Below are positions 16,897-25,606 of a stretch of 64,000 nucleotides of DNA, one piece after another. This DNA is from Salinisphaera sp040361255 (lineage in GTDB: Bacteria > Pseudomonadota > Gammaproteobacteria > Nevskiales > Salinisphaeraceae), in assembly GCF_040361255.1 (NCBI RefSeq), contig NZ_APNG01000001.1, positions 186,001-250,000 on the forward strand. Direction: 5' to 3'. The notes below the pieces were generated by a model. It searched no databases. It had not been told where the DNA came from and saw nothing but the letters and a program-made list of their open reading frames with translations. Each line of letters starts with the position of its first letter. The stretch's first letter is position 1. Both the position numbers and the translations under genes were made by a program.

Positions 16897-17487
16897 CGCA
16901 TAGATCGCGTGCCTGCCAGACCCACGTGAAACACCGCGGTGCGCGTCGCGCTGTTGCAAAAACAGTCCGCAAATGAACGCCAAACGCGCAAATGATAGGT
17001 GGCGATTCAACCATCACCGAACGAAGGGCGTAGGTGGATCGGCCAGCGCGATCCACCAAAGAACCCAGCCCGCCGGGCCGATTGGAACGGGATAGTTCAA
17101 CCCAGTCAAGAAACCCATTCCCTGTTGGTTTACGGCGTGCCGCGCCAAGCCAAACGACGTAGCCGGCGCTCGCTAAAGGCCACATTTTTTGTAGGTCGAA
17201 TTAGCCGAAGGCGTAATCCGACAAGAACATAGCCAACCACACTGATGCCGGCATGCAGGCGTCGCGACTCACCACGACGGGTTACGTGCCGTATTCGAGC
17301 CCCGTTTGCGCGAACGAGACGCGCAGTGCCCACCCATAACCCGGGCGTCTTTTCTTTTGGCTGCTTTTCGTTGGGACGCGCAACCAAAAAGTGCCTCGCG
17401 CTGCGGCGTGCAACGCTGGGTTAGCCGAACTCTAGCTTGGCGAAAGACGCGTGGCATGAACCCGCCAAGCACGCCCACACGCAATGA
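16897..17487. repeat. gene-free region with module B and two GTAGG hairpin repeats
   Basis: No gene is supported in this 591-bp gap. It holds a module B array (units at 16969, 16979 and 16987). A GTAGG-headed hairpin follows at 17030-17057, with a perfect 9-bp stem GGTGGATCG/CGATCCACC. A second GTAGG-headed hairpin lies at 17191-17222, with stem GTCGAATTA/TAATCCGAC and one mismatch. Further on, a TTTTGG...CCAAAA inverted repeat spans 17355-17389. The GTAG-headed imperfect hairpins fit the general form of REP sequences. Part of this layout recurs at 50220-50321. Confidence 0.75.
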
Positions 17488-18627
17488 TTAAACAATCCGC
17501 GCCCGCGACAACCGCTCCACCAACGCCTCGAGCCCGGCCAGATTGCGCGCTGGCGCACATATGTCGACATGCGGTGATTCATGCTGCGCCCCCAGCGCGG
17601 TACTGAAAAAGCGCGGATGCCCCATCAGCGGATCGAGCCAGATGATGGCCCGGCAACGCCCGCGCAGGCGTTTGAGCACGGCCTGCAGCCGTTCCGGCTT
17701 GTCGCTGTCCCAGCCGTCGGAGACGATCATCACCACCGTATTGCGATCGAGCTGCTGGTCGGCAAACCGATGCATGAAAGTTTCGAGCGCGCTGGCAATA
17801 CGCGTTCCGCCGGCCCAGTCCTCGACGCACTCGGGCAGACGCGCCAGCCCGGCTTCGACCGAGGCCGAGCGCGCGAGCGTCTCGGTCACCCGCGACAATT
17901 GCGTGCTGAACACATAGCTTTCCACCGCCCGAAACACGCGCGCAAACGCATGGATGAAACACAGAAAGAAGCGACTGTAGGCATCCATGGAATAACTGAC
18001 ATCGGCAAATACCACCAGCCGCGGGCGCTCGCGCGGACGATAACGCCGGCGCAGCTTAAACACTTCGCCGCCGTGGGCGATGGCCGCACGCAGGCTTCGC
18101 CGCAGATCGATCACGCCCTGCGAGCGCGCGCGCCAGCGCCGGGCCGCGCGTCGCGCTAGTTGGTGGCCGAGCGTGCGGATGAGCCGTTCCATGGCCTCGC
18201 GCTCATCGGCGCCGATCGCCGCCAGATCGGTCTGCATGGCCTGCCGCGCAGCACTGGCGCCGGTGTTGGCGTTTTCGCTTGGGTCACTGTCCGAGGTGGT
18301 CGTTTTTGCGGGGGCGGGCTCGGCGTCGCCGACGCCATGGGCCTTCTGGTTGCCTGTCTGGTCGTCGTCAGCGTCCGCTTGCTCGGCGACTTCCGTGGGC
18401 CGGGCGTCGAAAAATTCGGCGAAAACCGTATCGAACCGGGCACGGTCTTCAGGGGTCTTGGCCAGACAGGCCCGTAGCAGGCGGGCGAAATCCGCGCGCG
18501 GCTGCATCGGGGTGCGCGCGAGTGCGGCCAATGCATCGGCGCTTTCGGCCGGGCTGACGGTGACGCCCGCATGGCGTAGTTGTTGAACGAACGCGGTCAC
18601 GACACGCGCGAGCGACCAGTCGTTCAT
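17488..18627 (-). CDS. VWA domain-containing protein (CoxE-like)
   Basis: A 379-residue protein of the CoxE/VWA type. The N-terminal helical region precedes an acidic, Asp/Asn-rich linker (about 85-130). The von Willebrand A domain has an apparently complete metal-ion site: DVSYS (DxSxS), a Thr in WAGGTRIASALE, and an Asp in MIVSDGWDSD. It is translationally coupled to the MoxR ATPase (4-bp overlap at 18624-18627). Such MoxR-VWA pairs act as chaperone-like machines that mature or activate a partner enzyme; the upstream partner here is a CoA-transferase-like enzyme. Confidence 0.9.
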   Translation of the reverse strand: MNDWSLARVVTAFVQQLRHAGVTVSPAESADALAALARTPMQPRADFARLLRACLAKTPEDRARFDTVFAEFFDARPTEVAEQADADDDQTGNQKAHGVGDAEPAPAKTTTSDSDPSENANTGASAARQAMQTDLAAIGADEREAMERLIRTLGHQLARRAARRWRARSQGVIDLRRSLRAAIAHGGEVFKLRRRYRPRERPRLVVFADVSYSMDAYSRFFLCFIHAFARVFRAVESYVFSTQLSRVTETLARSASVEAGLARLPECVEDWAGGTRIASALETFMHRFADQQLDRNTVVMIVSDGWDSDKPERLQAVLKRLRGRCRAIIWLDPLMGHPRFFSTALGAQHESPHVDICAPARNLAGLEALVERLSRARIV

Positions 18628-19508
18628 TGGCTGCGGCGATAGTCTTCCAGGCGTGCGCGCATGGCATCGATATCGGCCGGGTCCTTGAACAGGGCGCCGA
18701 GCGTGGCGGTGATACGCGCATCATCCAGGTCGGTGGCACCGATTTCGATGAGCGCGGCCGCCCAGTCGAGTGTTTCGGCCAGACCCGGCGTCTTGGCCAG
18801 ATCCTGTGTTCGAGCCCAGGCGAGGAAATCGGCGATGGCCTCGGCCAGACGCGTATCGATGCCGGGCAACCGGCTTTGCAGCACGGCCAGCTCCTTGGCC
18901 CGATCCGGATAGTCGATCCACAGATACAGACAGCGCCTTCGCGTGGCCTCGGCCAGCGCCCGGGTGCGGTTGCCGGTGATCACCACCAGCGGCGGGGTGT
19001 CGGCGCGTACCGTGCCGTATTCGGGAATACTGATCTGCCAGTCCGACAGGATTTCGAGCAGAAAACTCTCGAAGGCTTCGTCGGCGCGATCGAGCTCGTC
19101 GATGAGCAATACCGGCGGCGGACTGTGGCGAAGCGCCGCCAGCAGCGGGCGTTCGAGCAGAAAACTGTCGGAATAAAGATTATCGCGCAGGCTGTCGGTG
19201 GAGACACCCGCGGCTTCCTGGACCCGGATTTCCAGCAGCTGGCGCGGATAATCCCATTCATACAGCGCCTGGGCGGCATCCAGGCCTTCGTAGCACTGCA
19301 GCCGGATCAGGCGGGTATCGACCGCGGCCGCCAGGGCCTTGGCGATTTCGGTCTTGCCGACGCCGGCCGGGCCTTCCACGAGCAACGGCTTGTTCAGCGC
19401 GAGCGCGAGATACAGCGTCATGCGCAGTTCGCCGTCGCTGACATAGCCCTGGCCCGCGAGCGCGGCGTCGAGTGCCTCGGGGCTGGCAAAGCGCGTGGGC
19501 GCGCTCAT
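18624..19508 (-). CDS. MoxR family AAA+ ATPase
   Basis: A 294-residue AAA+ ATPase. Walker A is EGPAGVGKTEIA (about residue 40), Walker B is VLLIDELDRADE (about 110), and sensor 1 is VITGNRTRA. The length and the ELRMTLYLALALNKPLLVEG opening are typical of the CoxD-like branch of MoxR. It overlaps the downstream VWA gene by 4 bp and the upstream CoA-hydrolase/transferase gene by 4 bp, which indicates a tightly coupled three-gene operon. The probable role is ATP-driven activation or metal loading of a client, together with the VWA protein. Confidence 0.93.
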   Translation of the reverse strand: MSAPTRFASPEALDAALAGQGYVSDGELRMTLYLALALNKPLLVEGPAGVGKTEIAKALAAAVDTRLIRLQCYEGLDAAQALYEWDYPRQLLEIRVQEAAGVSTDSLRDNLYSDSFLLERPLLAALRHSPPPVLLIDELDRADEAFESFLLEILSDWQISIPEYGTVRADTPPLVVITGNRTRALAEATRRRCLYLWIDYPDRAKELAVLQSRLPGIDTRLAEAIADFLAWARTQDLAKTPGLAETLDWAAALIEIGATDLDDARITATLGALFKDPADIDAMRARLEDYRRSQ

Positions 19509-21706
19509 AGATCGGTGTGGGCTTGCTCGTCGTGGTCGTCGATCACGCCGTCGTTGATCAGCGCGAGTGCTACCACTCGGGCATACAGCGATTCGCGCAG
19601 CGTGCGCGGGCGTTGCAGATCCATGCGTTCGAGATAGGGCTCGGCGCTGGCCGGCAAGGTGGCCAGACGCGAGGCATGCCGGGCAAAGCTCGACAAGGTC
19701 TTGCCGTGCGAGCCGCCCTGCAGTTTCTTGAGCGCGCCGATGAGCGCACGCTCGACCTCTGTGAAATCGCTGCCATAGGGATAGGCCGCAAAACGCCCCT
19801 TGTGTTTTTCCGGGGCGAACAGCCGGCGCAGATGATCCGGCGTGTTGTTACGTGCATGCGCGGGAATCTGATAGTCGCGGCGCAGCTTGCCGGCAGAAAC
19901 CGCAGCACTGCGCAGCTCATCCTGGAACCGGGCATCGGCGATTTCGATCATGGCGATAGCGACTTCCTCGTCGGTCTTGCCGCGCAGATCGGCCGCGCCG
20001 TATTCAGTGACCACGATATCGCGCAGATGGCGCGGAATGGTGGTGTGCGCATAGTGGGCCACGATATTGGACTCGGGCCCGTCCGAGGACTGGCGTACCG
20101 CGCGTACGCAGATGATCGAGCGTCCGTCTTCGAGCGCGTGCGCCTGGGATACGAAGTTGTACTGTCCGCCCACGCCGGAGATGACCTGGCCGTTTTCCAG
20201 CCCGTCGGAGGCGATGGCACCGGCCAGCGTGGCCTTGATGGCGGTATTGACGAAACGCGAGTCGCGCCGCTGCACGCGCCGCAGGGCTTCATTGCCGTAG
20301 AGCTCGTTGATCTGGCCGACGCTGGTCATGTGAAACAGCTCGCGCTCGTCGTCGTCGAGGTCGTGCAGCGCCTGATAGAAGCTGTTCGGCCCGAGAAAGA
20401 AACCGCCATGCACAAGCGTCGCGCCCTTGAGCCGATCGCCCAGACAACGCGATGCCATCGCCTCGCGCGCGGTTGGGTCGTCGAGATCGGCCGCGATCGG
20501 CTCGCCGCCATCGCCGGCGTCCAGCTTGCGCTCGGCATAGCGCACATCGGCATGAAACACGCCGATGTGCTTGAGCCGGGCCACATCGTCGGCGTCGAGC
20601 TGGGCCCGAATCGCGCCACTGTCGTGCAGCGCGTTGAGCGTATTCGCGTCCACCGTTTCGCCAATGCGCCCGGCATCCAGCAGACGCTGGATATCGATAT
20701 CGTCATACACGGCACGCGAAATCACGCCGGCGCGATACATCTGGATATAGGCATCGACGAGCATTTCGGTGCAGCCGTAGAGCCCGCGCTCGAATACGTC
20801 TTCGCCGCCGATCGCCTCGGCCAGCTCGCGTTCATGCGCACTGCGGGCGAGCCGGTCGATCAGCACACGGTAGTCGTCGTTGTGGTTATGGCGCAGATCG
20901 CAGCAATAGGCGATGGCGTCGGAGAGCGAACCGATGCCGATCTGCAGCGTGCCGCCATCGGCAAGCAGACTCGATACGCGCAGACCGATCGCATAATCGG
21001 CATCGGCAACGGGCATGGCCGGTGCGCCAAAGGGTTTGAAGGTGGCGGCCTCGCCTTCGAACACCGCATCCGCCAGCGCAGCGTCCACCAGCGCGCTACG
21101 CGTCATCATCGGCATGCGCTTGTTGAGCTGGCCGACCACCCAGATCGGCTCGCCGCGTTCACGCATGGCCTCGACCACGGGCATGAGATCGAGGGTGACA
21201 TCGGTATTGCTGGATAACGAGAACTGACTGTCATCGGGGCCGGGCGCGCCCATCTGCATGAGCACGTTCACCCCGGCGTTGATCAGATCGCGCGCCACGT
21301 GCGTGTAGTTGACCGAGCGATAGTGGCGCTGGGCGTTGTCGTTACCCAGCATCGCCCCCGGCTGAAAGAAGAATTCGGAGATCGTGATGTTGTCGGGCAC
21401 GCTGCCCGCGTTGAGATCACGTACATAATCCAGGCCCGGATAATCCTCGAACACGCGCTCGACGATCGGATCCATGATGCGGCGTTCGAGTTCGCTGCCG
21501 GCCTGGGGCACATCCAGTGACAAGGCAGTAAGAATCTGCAGATTGATCGATGGATCGGCCTTGGCGCGCGCGTAGAGCGCATTGAGCAGCGTCGCCGGCT
21601 TGCCCAGGCCCAGCGGCGCACCGACATGAATATCGTGGCCGACGGTTTCGATCAGCCAGTCGATGGTGGCTTCGGCATCGGTGAATCGCTGCGGTCGGTC
21701 GCTCAT
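19505..21706 (-). CDS. acetyl-CoA hydrolase/transferase family protein
   Basis: A 733-residue member of the acetyl-CoA hydrolase/CoA transferase family. An N-terminal CoA-transferase half (GAPLGLGKPATLLNALY, then LQIGIGSLSDAIAY) and the C-terminal domain with GVGGQYNFVSQA and VVTEYGAADLRGKT are clear. At over 700 residues it is longer than the common 430-500-residue enzymes, with insertions around residues 130-200 and 360-450 and an extra C-terminal region. It would move or hydrolyse CoA from acyl-CoA; the natural substrate is unknown. It is first in an operon with moxR and the VWA gene. Confidence 0.82.
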   Translation of the reverse strand: MSDRPQRFTDAEATIDWLIETVGHDIHVGAPLGLGKPATLLNALYARAKADPSINLQILTALSLDVPQAGSELERRIMDPIVERVFEDYPGLDYVRDLNAGSVPDNITISEFFFQPGAMLGNDNAQRHYRSVNYTHVARDLINAGVNVLMQMGAPGPDDSQFSLSSNTDVTLDLMPVVEAMRERGEPIWVVGQLNKRMPMMTRSALVDAALADAVFEGEAATFKPFGAPAMPVADADYAIGLRVSSLLADGGTLQIGIGSLSDAIAYCCDLRHNHNDDYRVLIDRLARSAHERELAEAIGGEDVFERGLYGCTEMLVDAYIQMYRAGVISRAVYDDIDIQRLLDAGRIGETVDANTLNALHDSGAIRAQLDADDVARLKHIGVFHADVRYAERKLDAGDGGEPIAADLDDPTAREAMASRCLGDRLKGATLVHGGFFLGPNSFYQALHDLDDDERELFHMTSVGQINELYGNEALRRVQRRDSRFVNTAIKATLAGAIASDGLENGQVISGVGGQYNFVSQAHALEDGRSIICVRAVRQSSDGPESNIVAHYAHTTIPRHLRDIVVTEYGAADLRGKTDEEVAIAMIEIADARFQDELRSAAVSAGKLRRDYQIPAHARNNTPDHLRRLFAPEKHKGRFAAYPYGSDFTEVERALIGALKKLQGGSHGKTLSSFARHASRLATLPASAEPYLERMDLQRPRTLRESLYARVVALALINDGVIDDHDEQAHTDL

Positions 21707-21785
21707 CGCATGCTCCTCGGCATTGGAATCGCACAGCGGCCTTCGCCATGCTCGATTCGTTATGACTTGTAATTATCGCCTGTAC

Positions 21786-22697
21786 TTATGACGTGTTACG
21801 GCGCCCATATCGATCAACATATTCCTGCGGCACCTTCACCTGCAGCGCTGCCGGGTGGATCCGAAATGTCGCCGGTGTTTCGGTGAGAATCTCGCCGTCG
21901 GTATTGATGGGCATGGGCTTGTCGGTATCGACTTCGAATTCGGTGCCTTCGAGCAACTGCACGCCCTGAATCGACTTGTCCGGCCCGCGTACCAGCGCCG
22001 GCAGCATGCCCACGAGCTTGGCCAGCGGCTGCGGCTCGAGGCTGTAGAGATCGAGTCGGCCATCGTCGAGCGCGGCATCGCTGGCCACCGCCAGCCCGCC
22101 GCCGAAATAGCGGCCATTGCCGACGGCCAACTGGATCGAATGCAGACGATGGGTTTCGTCGCCGCAACGCACCACCGCATCGAAGGGCTCGGTATCGCGA
22201 TAGGCCTGGAACACGTTGGAGGCATAGCCGAACGAGCCGAACCATTTCTTGGCCGCATCCGAACGATATTCGCAGGCCCGCACGGCCAGGCCCACGCTGG
22301 CGACGTTGACGAAATACACGTCGTTGCACTGCCCTAGATCCACGCCGTGGCTCACGCCTTCCACCACATTGCGACAGGCCGCTTCGAGCTCGGTGGGGAT
22401 CAGCAGCGTACGGGCAAAATCGTTGGCCGTGCCCAGCGGCAGGACACCCATCGGACGTTCGGCGCGCATGACCGCAGCTGCCGCGAGATTGAGCGTACCG
22501 TCGCCGCCGCCAATGACGATGATATCCACGTTCGGCGCATGCCGATCGATCTCGGCGGCTACGTCGTCAGGTTCCTGAAATTTGCCGAGGGTAATCTCGA
22601 CATCGAGCGCTTCGAGTGCGTCGCGGGCCGCCTGGGCGTTGGCTTCACCCTGGCGGGATTTGCGATTGATCAGCAGTAGGGCGCGCAGAATCTTCAC
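21786..22697 (-). CDS. diacylglycerol kinase-like lipid kinase (YegS type)
   Basis: A 303-residue lipid kinase of the DAGK catalytic family. The nucleotide-binding GGGDGTLN (about residues 63-70) and the MGVLPLGTANDFARTL motif are present, with the second beta-sandwich domain following (about 140-300). It starts MKILRALLLINRKSRQGEANA, typical of YegS/BmrU proteins, which phosphorylate diacylglycerol or phosphatidylglycerol at the membrane. It is separated from the downstream CoA-transferase gene by 79 bp and divergent from the Yip1 gene. Confidence 0.88.
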   Translation of the reverse strand: MKILRALLLINRKSRQGEANAQAARDALEALDVEITLGKFQEPDDVAAEIDRHAPNVDIIVIGGGDGTLNLAAAAVMRAERPMGVLPLGTANDFARTLLIPTELEAACRNVVEGVSHGVDLGQCNDVYFVNVASVGLAVRACEYRSDAAKKWFGSFGYASNVFQAYRDTEPFDAVVRCGDETHRLHSIQLAVGNGRYFGGGLAVASDAALDDGRLDLYSLEPQPLAKLVGMLPALVRGPDKSIQGVQLLEGTEFEVDTDKPMPINTDGEILTETPATFRIHPAALQVKVPQEYVDRYGRRNTS

Positions 22698-22825
22698 CGA
22701 TTGCGAATTGTCGAGCCGACAGCGTAAGTGCGCCCCGGGGCAAGCGCAATCCGCAAAAACCGCAGGCTGGCGTGGAACACTTATCTAAGCCAAGATCGGA
22801 TGCAAATTCAACAACCCATTCCGTC

Positions 22826-23365
22826 ATGCAAAGTCTTAGCGAACGAATGATTGGCGCCGCCAAGCTGCACGCGCCAACCTACGAGGAAGTCGAACACGAT
22901 CGCGGTGCCACCGGCCAGGCCGCGCTGATTGTCGTACTCGCCTCCCTGGCTGCGGGCATCGGTGCGATCGGCGGCGGCGGGATCGGCTATCTGCTGCTCA
23001 ATGCTGTCGCGGCCCTGCTCGGCTGGCTGATCTGGGCGGCGCTGATCTGGGCGATCGGCACCAAACTGCTACCGGAAGCCCAGACCGAGGCCGATGTAGG
23101 CCAGCTGCTGCGTACGCTCGGTTTTGCGGCCACCCCTGGACTGCTGCGTATTTTCGGCATCATCCCGGTGATCGGCACGCTGGTGGTGTTCGTGGTGTCG
23201 ATCTGGATGCTGGCCACGACGGTCATCGCCGTACGTCAGGCACTGGATTATCAAAGCACCCTGCGCGCCGTGGGCGTGTGTATCGTCGGCTGGTTGATCC
23301 AGTTGCTGATTCTGGGCCTGTTCGTGGGCTCGGCGGGGCTTAGCGGCACCGCACCGGGCATGTAA
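22826..23365 (+). CDS. Yip1 family membrane protein
   Basis: A 179-residue protein with about five hydrophobic segments. The opening ERMIGAAKLHAPTYEEVEHD and the pattern of helices, including a DUF-type GFAATPGLLRIFGIIPVIG segment, fit bacterial Yip1-domain proteins of unknown function. An in-frame start at 22772 is possible; 22826 was chosen because it begins at the usual family N-terminus. It ends at a terminator that overlaps the 3' end of dusB. Confidence 0.75.
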   Translation: MQSLSERMIGAAKLHAPTYEEVEHDRGATGQAALIVVLASLAAGIGAIGGGGIGYLLLNAVAALLGWLIWAALIWAIGTKLLPEAQTEADVGQLLRTLGFAATPGLLRIFGIIPVIGTLVVFVVSIWMLATTVIAVRQALDYQSTLRAVGVCIVGWLIQLLILGLFVGSAGLSGTAPGM

Positions 23366-23379
23366 GCCGGCCCTTGGCT

Positions 23380-24414
23380 TCAGGCGGCCGTGGCGACACC
23401 TCGCCCGGCCGCTTTTTTGTCTGGTGACACCCCGCCCCGCTGTTCGGCGGTGGCGGCGGCATCGAAATAACAGTCGAGCAGGCGCAGTTGGCGGGCGGCC
23501 GTGTCCGCCTGGACCAGATCCATATACAGCACAGCCGATGCCCGACGGCGTTCGTGCAACCAGCCGATATGCTTGCGCGCTACGCGCACGCCCTGCTGCT
23601 CGCCGTAGAAATCGTGCAGCTGTTCGATCAGCCCGAGCAATAATTCCCGCTCGTCGGCCAGACTCGGCGGCGCCGGCGTGATGCCGGTGGCCCGTTCGAG
23701 CGCGATTTCGCGAAACAGCCAGGGCCGACGACAGGCCGCACGGCCGATCATCAGCCCGTCCGCGCCGGTGGCTGCGAGCACCGTACGGGCCTTGGCCGGC
23801 GAGTCGATATCGCCGTTCGCCCACACCGGAATCGATACCGCGCGCTTGACCGCGGCGATGGTGTCGTACTCGGCCGTGCCGGTGTAGTGCTGATCGCGGG
23901 TGCGCCCGTGCACCGCCAGTGCTGCGATACCCGCCTGCTCGGCACGCCGGGCGATGGCCACGGCATTACGCCGGTCCGCGCTTACGCCGGTTCGCATTTT
24001 CAGGGTCACCGGCACATCGACGGCATTCGCCACGCCATCGAGAATTGCGGCCACGCGGTCTTCATCGGCCATCAATGCCGAGCCCGCGGCCTTGCGGCAG
24101 ACCTTCTTGGCCGGGCAGCCCATATTGATATCGATGATATGCGCGCCTTCGTCGGCGTTGACCTTCGCCGCATGCACCAGATCGGCGACATCGCCGCCGG
24201 CGATCTGCACGATACGCGGCGCCGGTTCGCCGTGCTGATCCAGACGCAGCCGCGACTTGCGCGTGCCCCGCAGTTCGGGGCGGGCCGAGACCATTTCCGC
24301 GGTCGTCACGCTGGCGCCGAGGCTGCGACACAGCGCCCGGAACACGCGATCGGTCACGCCGGCCATGGGCGCAGCCGCGAGCCCCTGCGCGAATGTATAA
24401 CCAGCGATACGCAT
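23380..24414 (-). CDS. dusB: tRNA-dihydrouridine synthase B
   Basis: A 344-residue FMN-dependent tRNA-dihydrouridine synthase. The sequence shows APMAGVTDRVFR at the N-terminus, the catalytic cysteine in NMGCPAKKV, the KMRTG and VHGRTRDQHYTG motifs and the phosphate-binding GADGLMIGRAA. The enzyme reduces uridine 17 of tRNA in the DusB subgroup. The start at 24414 (MRIAGYTF) fits the family; an ATG at 24441 is 9 codons upstream. In many gammaproteobacteria fis follows dusB, but here a convergent Yip1 gene does. A MITE-like element begins 10 bp upstream of the start. Confidence 0.93.
   Translation of the reverse strand: MRIAGYTFAQGLAAAPMAGVTDRVFRALCRSLGASVTTAEMVSARPELRGTRKSRLRLDQHGEPAPRIVQIAGGDVADLVHAAKVNADEGAHIIDINMGCPAKKVCRKAAGSALMADEDRVAAILDGVANAVDVPVTLKMRTGVSADRRNAVAIARRAEQAGIAALAVHGRTRDQHYTGTAEYDTIAAVKRAVSIPVWANGDIDSPAKARTVLAATGADGLMIGRAACRRPWLFREIALERATGITPAPPSLADERELLLGLIEQLHDFYGEQQGVRVARKHIGWLHERRRASAVLYMDLVQADTAARQLRLLDCYFDAAATAEQRGGVSPDKKAAGRGVATAA
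23384..23418 (+). terminator. terminator for Yip1 gene, embedded in dusB 3' coding end
   Basis: A 7-bp GCGGCCG/CGGCCGC stem (23384-23390 and 23406-23412) followed by six T residues. It lies inside the last 12 codons of the convergent dusB gene, whose stop is at 23380-23382, so the same DNA codes the DusB tail and terminates plus-strand transcription. Confidence 0.75.
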
Positions 24415-24424
24415 GCCCCATAGT

Positions 24425-24709
24425 CTAGGGAAGCTCTGCACAACCTGTCACGGTCGCGCCGGAGCGCTTTGCGCGTGGCGGGCCGACAGAGGCGCAACGT
24501 AGCGTGCTGGTTGCACGGTGCGCGTGCCTTGACGCCGACCAGGCGCGCGCAAAGCCGGCGGCCCCTGCGGGGTTCGGCCTCACAGACGCCGCGGCTTCGT
24601 TGCCAAGCTTGACCTGCCAATAAGGCAGGCGCTGCGCTTGGACGCCTTGCCGCACCGTCTGTGAGGACTCGAACGCGATCCGCGAGAGGTTATGCGACAG
24701 ATTCCCTAG
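24425..24709 (+). mobile_element. MITE-like element, copy 1
   Basis: A 277-bp non-coding element (24429-24705) flanked by CTAG on both sides. The imperfect terminal inverted repeats are GGAAGCTCTGCACAACCTGT on the left and the reverse complement GGAATCTGTCGCATAACCTC on the right. Read in reverse, it is similar along its whole length to copy 2 at 27311-27631, including GGCAAGGCGTCC, CAGCGCCTGCC, AGGCCGAACCCC and GGGGCCGCCGGCTTTGCGCG. No transposase is encoded. It fills nearly all the space between divergent dusB and the BON lipoprotein gene, so it must affect their promoters. Confidence 0.75.
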
Positions 24710-24775
24710 TCACCGAAGCAGGTTCGTAGAAACATGTTATTTTCGGTTATCGGCTCATTTGCATTCTCGCCTTCG

Positions 24776-25603
24776 ATGAACAACGCCACGTTCCGTTTCG
24801 CCACCGTATTCACGGCCCTCGTGCTCTCGCTGAGCCTGCTCGCCGGCTGCTCCGAAACCCCGCAGGAGAAATACGACAACGCCGTCGAACAGCTCAAGGA
24901 AGCGCGCGAGTCGCGCAACGAAGCCCAGGAAGCGCTCAACGACAAGAAAGAAGAGCTTCAGGAACTCCAGGCCAACCTCAACGAAGCGGAAGCCGAACTC
25001 AAGAAGGCGCGCGACAAGGTCGCCGCGGCCTCGGAGGCCGTGAACAAGACGGTCAACGATCAGGTGCTCTTCCGCACTATCCAGCGCGACGTGCTCAACG
25101 AAAAATCGTTCGACAAATCCGCGATCTCGGTGGGCGTGAAAGATCGTGTCGTCACCCTGACGGGCGTGGTGCCGGACGAGGAGACGCGCGAGCTGGCCTT
25201 GAAAAAGGCCCGTTCGCAGGCCGGTGTGGAAGACGTGATCGACGAGCTCGAAATCCAGGACGAAGACGGCAAGCCCAAGGCCCCGTCGGCTGACGCCGCC
25301 TCGACGCCCAAACAGGCGCAGCAGCAGCCCGAGCAGGACAAGTCGAACCAGTCCAGCCCGGACCAGCCGAAGGCGAAAGCGAAAGCGAAAGCGCAGCAAC
25401 AGGAACAGAATCCATCCGAATCCGATAATGCTGCTCAGGACAACAGCGGCGACGATCAGAACGAACCGAAGCAAAAGCCCAAGCAGCAGGCACAGCCGCA
25501 ACCGGATGCCCAGGGCGATACGCCCAAGCCGCCCATGGCCCCGAACGACGGCGGCGGCTCGGCCGCAGCCGGCGCGCACAGCGCCCACGGCGCCGCGGTT
25601 TAA
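24776..25603 (+). CDS. BON-domain lipoprotein with coiled coil and low-complexity tail
   Basis: A 275-residue predicted lipoprotein. The signal peptide ends in the lipobox SLLAGC. Residues 25-95 are a heptad-rich charged coiled coil (EQLKEARESRNEAQEAL and onward). A BON-like domain follows at about 95-155 (SVGVKDRVVTLTGVVPDEETRELAL), then a 120-residue Gln/Pro/Lys/Asp tail with KAKAKAKA encoded by tandem GCGAAA hexamers near 25373. BON domains often contact membranes or peptidoglycan. The start at 24776 avoids an unnatural extension from 24734. It is probably exported to the inner leaflet of the outer membrane; the function is unknown. Confidence 0.75.
   Translation: MNNATFRFATVFTALVLSLSLLAGCSETPQEKYDNAVEQLKEARESRNEAQEALNDKKEELQELQANLNEAEAELKKARDKVAAASEAVNKTVNDQVLFRTIQRDVLNEKSFDKSAISVGVKDRVVTLTGVVPDEETRELALKKARSQAGVEDVIDELEIQDEDGKPKAPSADAASTPKQAQQQPEQDKSNQSSPDQPKAKAKAKAQQQEQNPSESDNAAQDNSGDDQNEPKQKPKQQAQPQPDAQGDTPKPPMAPNDGGGSAAAGAHSAHGAAV
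25373..25394 (+). repeat. GCGAAA hexanucleotide microsatellite
   Basis: More than three tandem copies of GCGAAA inside the BON lipoprotein gene encode alternating Lys and Ala. Length changes by hexamers would keep the frame. Confidence 0.7.
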
Positions 25604-25606
25604 GCC

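Noticed and set aside
16923..16933. parS centromere site
   Set aside because: CACGTGAAACA is a perfect half, but the left half differs from the palindrome at four of eight positions, so it is probably chance.
24425..24655. Small protein-coding gene on the minus strand of MITE copy 1, with a similar frame in copy 2
   Set aside because: The peptide similarity (RQGVQAQRLP and GAAGFARA) follows from the shared repeat DNA. The frames differ in length and start, run into non-repeat sequence, and there is no ribosome-binding site.
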